Source of the DNA: an uncultured Clostridia bacterium
Lineage (GTDB): Bacteria > Bacillota > Clostridia > TANB77 > CAG-508
Direction: 5' to 3'
Length of the DNA: 13,488 bases
Assembly: GCA_948528155.1 (NCBI GenBank)
Contig: CAOSZT010000051.1
Span: forward strand, 1-13,488
Shown here: positions 5,591 through 12,114 of the stretch, piece after piece
Layout of the letters: each line of letters starts with the position of its first letter
How positions within the stretch are numbered: position 1 is the first letter of the stretch
The notes under the pieces: model-generated
What the model saw: only the letters and a program-made list of their open reading frames with translations
Database searches by the model: none
What the model was told of the DNA's origin: nothing
Made by a program: the position numbers and the translations under genes

Positions 5591-6619
5591 ATGGAAGATA
5601 TAGAATTAAAAGATATAAGTATAACTGAATTTGAAAAAGAAGTATATTCATATTATTTACAAATATTTCCTGAAGATGAAAGAAAACCATTAGAATTAAT
5701 ACAATCATCTTGCGAAAAGAAATATACAAAGATTATAGAAATTTTATATAAAAGTGAATTAGTAGGTTTTATGCTATTAAATAGGGTTAAAGACAAGGGG
5801 TATGCTGTTTTAGATTATTTAGCGATATTACCACAATATAGAAATAGTAAATTGGGTACTAAAGCATTACAAATTTTATTAGAGCAAGAAAAAGAAAGCA
5901 AAGGTATTTTTATAGAGATTGAAAAAGTTGGATTAGGTAAAGATACAGAAGAAAATTTATTAAGAGAAAAGAGAAGAAATTTTTATAAAAAAATAGACTT
6001 TAAAAAATTAAATTTTGATTTATTTTTATTTGATGTTATATATACACCTTATTTATTTTCAAATATAAAAGATAATGAAGACATGATTATTGATGAAATA
6101 TTAAATATTTATGAAGCAATATCAGGAAAAGAGAGAATAGAACAAAATTGTAAGATATTGAAGAAGTTAAGATTTGAGGAAATAAGCAAAAATAATATAA
6201 AGATAGCAGCAAGAGTACAATATGAGATTTTTCCTAATTCAAGTGCATATTCAGTATATAAATCGAAAATTGTAGGAGAAAGAAAAGATTTATACATAGG
6301 ATATATAGCTTATATAGGAAATATACCAGTTGGTGTAACAGGTATTTATGAAATTCCAGAATATTCAGATACTGCCTGGTTAAGTTGGTTTGGAATAAAG
6401 AAAGAATATCGAAAATTGGGATATGGAAAACAAATATTAGATTATACAATTGAAAAGGCAAAGAATCTAAATAAAAAGTACTTGAGATTATATACTTTTG
6501 AAATTTGGAATAGTGAAGCACAGTCATTTTACAAAAGAAATATGGATTTAGGAGAATACTATTATAATGATAAAGAACATAAAGAAGTATTTGATGGAAA
6601 CCAAAGATATTTAGTATAA
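5591..6619 (+). CDS. Tandem GNAT-family N-acetyltransferase
   Basis: 342 aa with two GNAT folds, which transfer an acetyl group from acetyl-CoA to an amine. The N-terminal domain (about 5-150) has VLDYLAILPQYRNSKLGTKALQILL, where QYRNSKLGT (82-90) is the acetyl-CoA pyrophosphate loop. The C-terminal domain (about 195-342) has LSWFGIKKEYRKLGYGKQIL with loop EYRKLGYGK (272-280), then RLYTF and a final SFYKRN helix typical of GNATs. The second loop fits the Q/RxxGxG/A pattern well; the first is looser, so it may be degenerate. The substrate cannot be told from sequence. It is expressed from its own strong promoter and heads a run of accessory genes (two acetyltransferase genes and a HAD phosphatase gene) that look unrelated to transfer. 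The frame is intact. Confidence 0.87.
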   Translation: MEDIELKDISITEFEKEVYSYYLQIFPEDERKPLELIQSSCEKKYTKIIEILYKSELVGFMLLNRVKDKGYAVLDYLAILPQYRNSKLGTKALQILLEQEKESKGIFIEIEKVGLGKDTEENLLREKRRNFYKKIDFKKLNFDLFLFDVIYTPYLFSNIKDNEDMIIDEILNIYEAISGKERIEQNCKILKKLRFEEISKNNIKIAARVQYEIFPNSSAYSVYKSKIVGERKDLYIGYIAYIGNIPVGVTGIYEIPEYSDTAWLSWFGIKKEYRKLGYGKQILDYTIEKAKNLNKKYLRLYTFEIWNSEAQSFYKRNMDLGEYYYNDKEHKEVFDGNQRYLV

Positions 6620-6636
6620 GTTTATGTAGTGAAAAA

Positions 6637-6735
6637 GTGAGATTATGGAATAACAAGTTTATAAACATATCAGAAGATGAAGATTCTCATGAAAAAAGCA
6701 TACTCATGATGAAAAAAGATGGAATCATAGATTAA
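6637..6735 (+). other. Short open frame or gene remnant between the GNAT genes
   Basis: A 32-residue frame from a GTG reads through NKFINISEDEDSHEKS and ILMMKKDGIID to TAA. It has no clear ribosome binding site and no recognised family. It may be the tail of a lost gene or chance in AT-rich DNA. Confidence 0.15.
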
Positions 6736-6754
6736 TAAAGGAATGATGAAATAA

Positions 6755-7249
6755 GTGGAAGAAATTGAAGTAAGTAAAATAACTCAAATAAATGAAAAAA
6801 ATCTTAATAAAATAACAGAGTGGATGTATGAGTGGTGGGGAAAAGATGAAATACATACATGTGAACAAGTAAAAGAGTTTATTAAATATAGTTTACAAGG
6901 AAGCAGACTACCACAAACTTATGGAGCATTTATAAATAATGAAATTGTAGGTATGTATCAATTTTCTTATGAAGATTTATTTGTTAGACCTGATATATAT
7001 CCATGGCTTGCAAATGTATATGTAGATTAAAAATATAGAAATAATGGAATTTGTAGAAAATTAATGGAAACTGTAAAAGAAAACGCAAGAAACAATATAA
7101 ATTCTAATGAATTTTGGTTATATACAAAACATGTAAATTTATATGAAAAGTTTGGCTGGAAATATATTTCTAATATTAATACTTACAATAAAGAACAAAA
7201 GATACAAAGACTATATAAATTAGAATTAACTGACATAACATTCAATTAA
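6755..7249 (+). pseudogene. GNAT acetyltransferase interrupted by one in-frame stop
   Basis: Starting at a GTG behind AAAGGA (6737-6742), the frame runs 91 codons to TAA at 7028-7030. It then continues in the same frame for another 72 codons to a second TAA at 7249. Reading through gives a normal 164-residue GNAT: ITEWMYEWWGKDE, then YGAFINNEIVGMYQF, WLANVYVD*KYRNNGICRKLM (acetyl-CoA loop YRNNGICRK) and a C-terminal LYEKFGWKYI. The stop sits immediately before the cofactor loop, so the 91-residue fragment cannot bind acetyl-CoA. An internal ATG at 7064 begins after the loop and lacks a good ribosome site. One base change (for example GAA or CAA to TAA) explains it. The remainder looks undecayed, so the lesion is recent or a sequence error. 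Confidence 0.8.
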
Positions 7250-7289
7250 TATAATTAATAAATTTATAAATACATGGAGGTAGACAATA

Positions 7290-8026
7290 TTGAATAACCT
7301 AAAAAAACAAATAGTATTTAGTGATTATGATGGTACAATATATATAACAGAAGAAAATATGTTAACAAATGTAAAATCCATTAAAGAATATAGAAATTCA
7401 GGTGGAAAATTTGTAATTGTCACAGGTAGAAGTAAAACAAGCGTTAGTAATGTAATAAAACAATATAATATTCCTTATGACTATATAATTTCAAATAATG
7501 GAGCAGTAATTTATAATAGTGATATGCAAAAAATATATGAAGAATCAATTTCGATAGATATTTCAAACAAAATAATAGAGTATTTAAATACTAAGGAAAA
7601 TATAGAAGTGTTTTTTTATGATGATGAAGATAAAGTAAAATACCATAATCAAAAACTATTGAAATTACGAATAAAAACATCTGATTATAAATTAGCTCAA
7701 AATATTGAAGATGAGATAAATAGTATGTTTAACGAGTATATTAAAGCACATTCAGCATTTCCAGGTATGTATTATGATAATCATGATTTTGTAATAGTAG
7801 ATATTGTTTCAGTAAATGCTGGAAAGGAAAATGCAATAAAAAAATATTAGAGATATTAGATATAGAAAAAGAACAAGTAGCTACAATTGGAGATGGAAGA
7901 AATGATATTGCAATGATAAAAGAATATAATGGATATTCAATGGAAACTGCTGAGATTGACGTAAAAAAATCTTCTAGTAAAATTTTTAAAAGTGTAGCAG
8001 ATGTATTAGAATATTTAAGAAAATAG
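7290..8026 (+). pseudogene. Cof-type HAD phosphatase, frameshifted in an A7 run
   Basis: The TTG start at 7290 follows TGGAGG (7275-7280). Residues 10-15 FSDYDG hold the HAD nucleophile pair Asp12 and Asp14, and VIVTGRS (42-48) is motif II. The first frame ends at TAG 7848-7850 after NAIKKY. One base more in the A run at 7838-7844 would join it to the frame that continues ILEILDIEKEQ and then ATIGDGRNDIAMI, ending at TAG 8024-8026. That downstream part contains motif IV (GDGRND, 7889-7906), needed for Mg binding. The restored protein is about 245 aa, the usual size of Cof/IIB sugar-phosphate phosphatases. The 186-aa product lacks motif IV and should be inactive. The lesion lies in a homopolymer, so slippage (polymerase, transcriptional or sequencing) is a real alternative to simple decay. 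The IS30 element begins about 24 bases downstream. Confidence 0.85.
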
Positions 8027-8034
8027 AAAAATGC

Positions 8035-8049
8035 TATAAAATAAAGACT
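8035..8049 (+). repeat. 15-bp direct repeat, left of the IS30 element
   Basis: TATAAAATAAAGACT here recurs exactly at 9285-9299 on the other side of the insertion sequence. It is most simply a target-site duplication, although IS30-family duplications are usually only 2-3 bp. Confidence 0.75.
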
Positions 8050-8075
8050 GAATATTGTATAATTAAATGCACGTT
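8050..8075 (+). repeat. Left terminal inverted repeat of the IS30 element
   Basis: Matches the complement of 9258-9283 at 21 of 26 positions, with the inner ATGCACGTT/TTGCACGTT portion best conserved. It abuts the left direct repeat. Confidence 0.72.
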
Positions 8076-8155
8076 GTAGACATAAAAGTATAGACACATA
8101 ATAAAAAAACAATTAAAATGTTAGTTGCGAGACTAAACATTGGAGGTTTTTAATT

Positions 8156-9219
8156 ATGTGTCAAGAACAGTATAACACAAATAAAAGGAATTTTAAACAA
8201 TTAACATACAAAGAAAGAATAAAAATAGAAACTTTGTATAACGATCAACACTTAAGCTATACACAAATAGGAGAAATATTGGGTAAACATCGAACAACAA
8301 TAAGTAGGGAAATAAAATTAGGATTAGTTGAATTAGAAACATCATATTTACCAGTATGGAAATACTGTGCAGAAGTAGCACAAAGAAAGAATGAAGAAAA
8401 TGAAACAGCGAAAGGCACAAATTTAAAAATAGGAAATGATATAAAATTAGCTAATTTTATTGAGAAAGAAATAAAAGAAGAAAAAAGTTCGCCAGAAGTA
8501 ATAGAATATAAAATAAAACAATCGGAATTTAAAACGACATTATGTTTTAAGACGATATATAATTATATAGATAAAGAAATAATAGAAGTAGAAAGAAAAG
8601 ACCTAACATGTGGAAAATATAAGAAAAAAGAAAAGAATAAAAAGAAAGAGGCAGAGTTTTTAAAACCAAATAAAGAAGGAAAAACAATACACGATAGACC
8701 AGAGGAAATAAAAACAAGAGAAGAGATAGGACATTGGGAAATGGATTTAGTGGAAGGATTAAAGGGACAAAGGAACCATATTTATTAGTATTAAGCGAAA
8801 GAAAGACAAGAAAAGAGATAATAGAATTAATACCAGACAAAACAGCAGAAAGTGTAGGAAAAGCATTAGATAGAATAGAAAAACGATTAGGAGTAGTAAA
8901 ATTTAGAGAAACATTTAAAACAATAACAACAGACAATGGATCAGAGTTTAGAAATTGGAAGATAATAGAGAAATCATATACAGGAAGTAAAAAAGCAAGA
9001 ACAAGCCAATATTTTGCAGATGCGTATTGTTCATGGCAAAGAGGAACAAATGAAAATATAAATAAAATGATAAGAAGATTTTTACCAAAAGGAACGAGTT
9101 TTAAAAATTTAACACAAGAAGAAGTAAAAAAAATAGAAAAATGGATAAATAATTATCCAAGAAAAATATTGAAATTTAAGACATCTGAGGAATATTATCA
9201 AGAAGAAAAAGTGGCGTAA
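8156..9219 (+). CDS. IS30-family DDE transposase encoded in two frames (-1)
   Basis: The start ATG follows TTGGAGG. Frame one (8156-8788) has an N-terminal helix-turn-helix typical of IS30 (LTYKERIKIETLY, then SYTQIGEILGKHRTTISREIK, residues 16-54) and the first catalytic Asp197 in GHWEMDLVEG. It then runs out at TAG 8786-8788. The -1 frame carries on exactly as the family requires: TKEPYLLVLSERKTRKEI, then the second Asp in ITTDNGSEF (260 in the joined protein) and the Glu in GTNENINKMIRRF (300). Joined at AAAGGGA (8761-8767) it gives 354 aa, a normal IS30 length. Either one base (probably an A near 8767) has been lost, or the element uses programmed -1 frameshifting. Without joining, neither piece has a full DDE triad. 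Confidence 0.87.
8761..8767 (+). promoter_or_regulatory. Candidate -1 ribosomal slippery heptamer AAAGGGA
   Basis: In the zero frame it reads A AAG GGA, a canonical X XXY YYZ heptamer. Slipping one base back re-pairs as AAA GGG and continues ACA AAG GAA, giving VEGLKG-TKEPYL with no missing or extra residue. AAGGA lies a few bases upstream. I see no clear stimulatory hairpin downstream. Confidence 0.35.
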
Positions 9220-9257
9220 AAACTAACATTTAAACATTTTTAATTTTTTAAGAAAAA

Positions 9258-9283
9258 AACGTGCAATTAATATTGCAATTTTC
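9258..9283 (-). repeat. Right terminal inverted repeat of the IS30 element
   Basis: The complement of this segment aligns with 8050-8075 (21 of 26). It ends one base before the right direct repeat. Confidence 0.72.
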
Positions 9284-9284
9284 A

Positions 9285-9299
9285 TATAAAATAAAGACT
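9285..9299 (+). repeat. 15-bp direct repeat, right of the IS30 element
   Basis: Exact copy of 8035-8049 (TATAAAATAAAGACT). The cassette 2 promoter begins about ten bases further on. Confidence 0.75.
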
Positions 9300-9309
9300 T
9301 AAAAAAAGC

Positions 9310-9338
9310 TTGCAAAATATATAAATTTATGTTAAATT
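9310..9338 (+). promoter_or_regulatory. Promoter of recombinase cassette 2
   Basis: TTGCAA (9310-9315) with a TG-extended -10 (TGtTAAATT, 9330-9338), spacer about 17. The hexamer is weak, but the TTGCAA and TG extension copy the promoter of cassette 1 (1556-1583). Confidence 0.45.
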
Positions 9339-9344
9339 AAAAAT

Positions 9345-9501
9345 GATTTAGAAAGAGAACAATAGAGTTCGTAACTTGTAAGAATATCGCTCCAACGACG
9401 TATCTGTTCGAACTTTTTATAGAACAGATAGATATGAAAATCAATCAGTAAAATGGTTGATTTTTTTGTTTGTGAAAAAATCTTCCAATAGAAAGGAGGA
9501 T
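9345..9501 (+). promoter_or_regulatory. Leader RNA of cassette 2 (attenuator-like)
   Basis: About 160 untranslated bases precede the 90-aa gene. TATCTGTTC (9401-9409) pairs with GAACAGATA (9422-9430) around a 12-base loop. AGTTCG (9366-9371) could instead pair with CGAACT (9409-9414), competing with that hairpin. An intrinsic terminator follows at 9437-9467. The overall plan and the shared ACGACGT and GCTCCA elements match leader 1 (1590-1739), although the order of the two shared motifs differs. No known riboswitch class is recognised. Confidence 0.48.
9437..9467 (+). terminator. Intrinsic terminator inside leader 2
   Basis: AAAATCAATC (9437-9446), an 8-base loop and GGTTGATTTT (9455-9464) form a 10-bp stem with one G-T pair, continuing into a run of T to 9467. 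It lies 41 bases before the gene start, the same relation as in cassette 1. Confidence 0.68.
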
Positions 9502-9508
9502 TATTTTT

Positions 9509-9781
9509 ATGATTAAGATAATTAAGCAAGAACTGGAATTTGAGGGATGTCTAAAACAGCGACTTGAATTTATATGTGAGTTTTCAAAAGTTACTCCTAT
9601 CTTTATCAATGGTAGTATTAGAAAATTAGAGAAAACAAATCTTACATATATTGAGCCACATAGAGTGATTATTAAAAATATTACATTTTTAGTTTTCAAT
9701 TATTCTAATGACATTTATATTACTAACTTAACTAAAAAGATTAAATTATCAGAGTTAGAAGAATACTTAAAAAAATTATAA
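9509..9781 (+). CDS. Small unknown protein of cassette 2, 90 aa (paralogue of 1747-2025)
   Basis: The ATG follows GAAAGGAGG (9491-9499). The protein shares the pattern NG.I+.L..TNL..IEP with the 92-aa protein of cassette 1 and ends in a comparable charged helix (KLSELEEYLKKL). The remainder has diverged strongly. No membrane segment, metal site or known domain is visible. In cassette 1 the recombinase follows at once, whereas here a separate consensus promoter and an attenuator (9792-9974) intervene, so this protein and Rec2 may be regulated apart. Conservation of position behind a terminator-bearing leader and before a large serine recombinase suggests a shared role in controlling recombination. 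That role is inference. Confidence 0.77.
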   Translation: MIKIIKQELEFEGCLKQRLEFICEFSKVTPIFINGSIRKLEKTNLTYIEPHRVIIKNITFLVFNYSNDIYITNLTKKIKLSELEEYLKKL

Positions 9782-9791
9782 ATGTAAATAT

Positions 9792-9819
9792 TTGACATTT
9801 CTTTAAATCGTGGTATAAT
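9792..9819 (+). promoter_or_regulatory. Consensus promoter in front of Rec2
   Basis: Perfect TTGACA (9792-9797) and perfect TATAAT (9814-9819) with a 16-base spacer, just after the stop of the 90-aa gene. This is the strongest promoter-like sequence in the window. The predicted start is near 9826. Confidence 0.8.
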
Positions 9820-9988
9820 GTACTCAATAAAATATCTATATCAGTTCGGAAAAAATATATAGATATATGAGTACTTTGAAAAATTATATTATATTGCATT
9901 ATTGTATTTTAGCTTATGATAAATGGATTTAAGAGATGTCAAGGGTACTCGTGTATACTTTGATGTCTCTTTTTGTTTTATGAGGAGG
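9820..9988 (+). promoter_or_regulatory. Attenuator leader of Rec2
   Basis: GTACTCA (9820-9826) and TGAGTAC (9868-9874) are perfect complements enclosing a second stem ATATCTATAT/ATATAGATAT (9832-9841, 9857-9866). GAGTAC (9869-9874) is also the complement of GTACTC (9945-9950), which lies inside the terminator hairpin, so the middle segment can pair either way. If transcription starts near 9826 the first GTACTC is mostly not in the RNA and could instead be half of a DNA operator. A 15-codon frame (9916-9963) crosses the terminator but lacks a ribosome site. AGGAGG at 9983-9988 serves Rec2. Confidence 0.55.
9932..9974 (+). terminator. Intrinsic terminator in the Rec2 leader
   Basis: The 5' arm begins AGAGATGTCAAGG (9932-9944) and pairs with CTTTGATGTCTCT (9958-9970). 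GTAC/GTAT extends the stem inward around a TCGT loop, with one bulged A. TTTTT (9970-9974) follows. It lies 23 bases before the Rec2 start codon, the position expected for attenuation. Confidence 0.78.
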
Positions 9989-9996
9989 TTTTAAAA

Positions 9997-11926
9997 TTGA
10001 ACGAAGAAAAGAAAAAATGTGGATTGTATATGAGAGTTTCAACAGATGAACAAGCAAGAGAACGGATTTAGTTTGCCAGAGCAAAAAGAAAGATTAGAAA
10101 GTTTTTGCAAATTCAAAGGTTATGAGATAGTAGATTATTACGAAGACGCTGGAATAAGTGCAAAAACTGGTAATCATAGACCAGATTTTGAGAGATTAAA
10201 AAGTGATATAAAGGCTAAAAAGATAAATACTATTGTTGCCTTAAAACTAGACAGAATAACCAGAAGTATATTTGATTGGGAAAAACTAATAACCTTTTTA
10301 GATGAAAATAATGCTTATATTGATTGTGCTAATGATGAAATAAATACTACAAGTGCAAATGGCAAAATGATTTCAAGACTTTTAATGAGTGTTAGTCAAA
10401 ATGAAATAGAAAGAACAAGTGAAAGAACAAAAATAGGTTTAGCAGGTGCTATAAAACAAGGACATATTCCTCACGTTGCACCACTTGGATATAAACGTGA
10501 AAATAAAAAGTTAGTAATTGATTACACTACCAAAGATATTGTAATTAGAATATTTGATATGTATTACAATGGTTTATCTTATAAAAAGATAAGTAATGTG
10601 TTAAATGAAGAAAAGGTATTAGGAAAAGAAAATTGGCAAGATTCAACTATTGTTGGTATTTTAGAAAATGAAATATATAAAGGGGATTTTGTTCACGGAA
10701 AGAATACTAAACACCCAACTTATTATGAAGATGTTGTAGATCCTATTATTTCTAAAGAAATGTGGGAAGATTGTCAAGTGCAGAAAAAGAAAAACTCAAG
10801 AAGTTATAAACGAACACTAACTTATTTATACTTACAAAAGTTAAAGTGTCCAAAATGTGGCAGAATATTAGGTGGAAAAGCTACTACAAAGAAAAATGGT
10901 AATGCTTACTTTTACTATTATTGTAATGATTGCAAGATTGAATTTAAAGAAAAGGTTATAAATAATTACTTTAACCAATTTATAGATGAATTAGTACAAT
11001 ATGATTCTGTTGTTAATCAATTCTTCTTGCCTATGATTAAGCAAAAATTTGATGAGCCAAAAGAACAACTAGAAAAAGAAATAAAAGAGCAAACTAGCAA
11101 ACTTGAAAGAATAAAAAAAGCCTATATAAATGGAGCTTTTGAACTAAAGGAATATAATGAAGAAAAGAAAATTGTTGAAAAAGCTATTGAAGAATTACAG
11201 AATAAACTAGAAACTACTGATTGCACAGAAGAACTAAGATTTACAACAAAAGATATTTTACTAAAACGAGATATTGACTTTATTAACAAAGTAAAACTAG
11301 ATAAGGAATATCAAGCAAGAACTAAAACTTGGAAAGATTATACCAGACAAGAACAATCAGAACTTATAATGAAGTATGTTGATAACATTGAACTTGATAT
11401 GTTAGGTACAGAAATAATTGTAAAACAGATTAACTTTAGAGAATCAATTTGTAAGCCTTGTCAAGAATTATATGATAACGGTTATATTGAAACGGTTAAG
11501 CCTATGATATTAGGTAATGTGCTTGGTAGTGTGAGATTTAGTAATTATTTGCCAGAGGAAGAAGTTGGCGAAATTATTATGAGATTAAGACAATATTATG
11601 ATGTTCACTATACAGAGGCAACTTACTTTGTTGATAAGCAAATGTTTTATTTTAACTTTGCTGAAGATAATAGTGCTATTGTTAGAGTTTTCCCTTTAGA
11701 AAATTACTACAAATTAGATCCAGATAATAAAATGGAAACGTATAGATTTGGAATAATCTATATCAATGAAGAAGATAAATTCCAAATGAAAGAGATTGAT
11801 ACAGCATTTGATTATATACCAGATGAAACAAACGATAGTGTAATATACACAAAAGAGCCTATTCCTATTTCAGTAGGGGTAAAGCCAGTAAAGTTCTGCG
11901 AAGAAAATACACAAGAAACAAATTAA
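9997..11926 (+). pseudogene. Large serine recombinase Rec2, frameshifted near the N terminus
   Basis: The natural start is TTG 9997, nine bases after AGGAGG. It reads MNEEKKKCGLYMRVSTDEQARE, containing the nucleophile Ser15, then hits TAG at 10069-10071. Removing one base (C10063 is the simplest) joins it to the frame reading GFSLPEQKERLESF, the normal family continuation, giving about 642 aa. That frame has LDRITRS, an IERTSERTK helix, the recombinase domain with APLGY, a zinc ribbon (KCPKCG, then YYCNDC), a coiled coil and an unusual C-terminal extension of about 170 residues (from VLGSVRFSNYLPEEE). Translation from the internal ATG at 10046 would yield 626 aa but without the catalytic serine. 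So Rec2 is inactive as written, unless the extra base is a sequence error. Apart from this the gene is undecayed. Confidence 0.88.
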
Positions 11927-11935
11927 CAAGATAAG

Positions 11936-11965
11936 AATTATATTTGCTAGTAGCAATATAATTTT
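11936..11965 (+). terminator. Probable terminator of Rec2
   Basis: AATTATATTTGCT (11936-11948) pairs with AGCAATATAATT (11952-11963), leaving one bulged T in the 5' arm, and the stem runs into ATTTTG. It starts nine bases after the Rec2 stop. The T run is short. Confidence 0.5.
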
Positions 11966-11981
11966 GTATAGAGTTAATTTG

Positions 11982-12014
11982 AATAAAATTTATTTGCAAA
12001 AAATAAATTTTATT
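11982..12014 (+). repeat. Perfect 13-bp inverted repeat
   Basis: AATAAAATTTATT (11982-11994) and AATAAATTTTATT (12002-12014) are exact complements separated by TGCAAAA. It lies between the convergent Rec2 and Rec3 genes and could act on either strand. Confidence 0.7.
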
Positions 12015-12025
12015 GCCTCGCAGAG

Positions 12026-12062
12026 CCCCCATGTTATGATAGGATGTCATAACATATAGGGG
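12026..12062 (+). repeat. Palindrome between Rec2 and Rec3
   Basis: ATGTTATGA (12031-12039) and TCATAACAT (12047-12055) form a perfect 9-bp stem. It can be extended by CCCC (12027-12030) pairing with GGGG (12059-12062) across an ATA bulge. The same GGGG is needed by the next palindrome. Confidence 0.6.
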
Positions 12063-12099
12063 AGAACGCTTTAGTTAAGTACACTAAAATGTTCTCCCC
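12059..12099 (+). repeat. 41-bp imperfect palindrome next to Rec3 (possible att site or hairpin)
   Basis: GGGGAGAAC (12059-12067) and GTTCTCCCC (12091-12099) are exact complements. Inside them TTTAGT and ACTAAA also pair, so the whole segment is symmetric around about 12079. It ends 15 bases past the stop of the minus-strand recombinase. Length and partial symmetry resemble a large serine recombinase attachment site. No T run follows on either strand, which argues against an ordinary terminator. Confidence 0.45.
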
Positions 12100-12114
12100 A
12101 TAAAATGCTTTAAA

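Larger units (their letters stand above)
8050..9284 (+). mobile_element. IS30-family insertion sequence, about 1.2 kb
   Basis: Ends are defined by imperfect terminal inverted repeats. The left end 8050-8075 (GAATATTG...GCACGTT) matches the complement of 9258-9283 at 21 of 26 positions by eye, and a 15-bp direct repeat flanks both. Inside is one transposase gene of two overlapping frames filling most of the element. Next to the left repeat, two copies of TAGACAYA (8077-8084, 8091-8098) may be subterminal binding sites. The element landed between the broken HAD gene and the promoter of recombinase cassette 2. Confidence 0.82.

Noticed and set aside
6234..6668. 144-codon minus-strand frame
   Set aside because: Antisense to the GNAT gene; its Leu/Phe/Tyr-rich translation is what AT-rich coding DNA gives when read backwards, and it has no ribosome site.
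7741..8112. 123-codon minus-strand frame over the HAD gene 3' end
   Set aside because: Antisense to the second half of the HAD gene, whose plus-strand motifs (GDGRND) are clear; no start signals.
8547..8936. 129-codon minus-strand frame with hydrophobic translation
   Set aside because: Antisense to the IS30 transposase; low-complexity Leu/Ser/Phe composition and no family resemblance.
9819..9864. Leader peptide from ATG 9819 (MYSIKYLYQFGKNI)
   Set aside because: The ATG overlaps the -10 box, so it lies upstream of the predicted transcript start, and it has no ribosome site.
9916..9963. 15-codon leader peptide across the Rec2 terminator
   Set aside because: Position is attractive for attenuation, but no Shine-Dalgarno sequence precedes the ATG; kept only as a remark.
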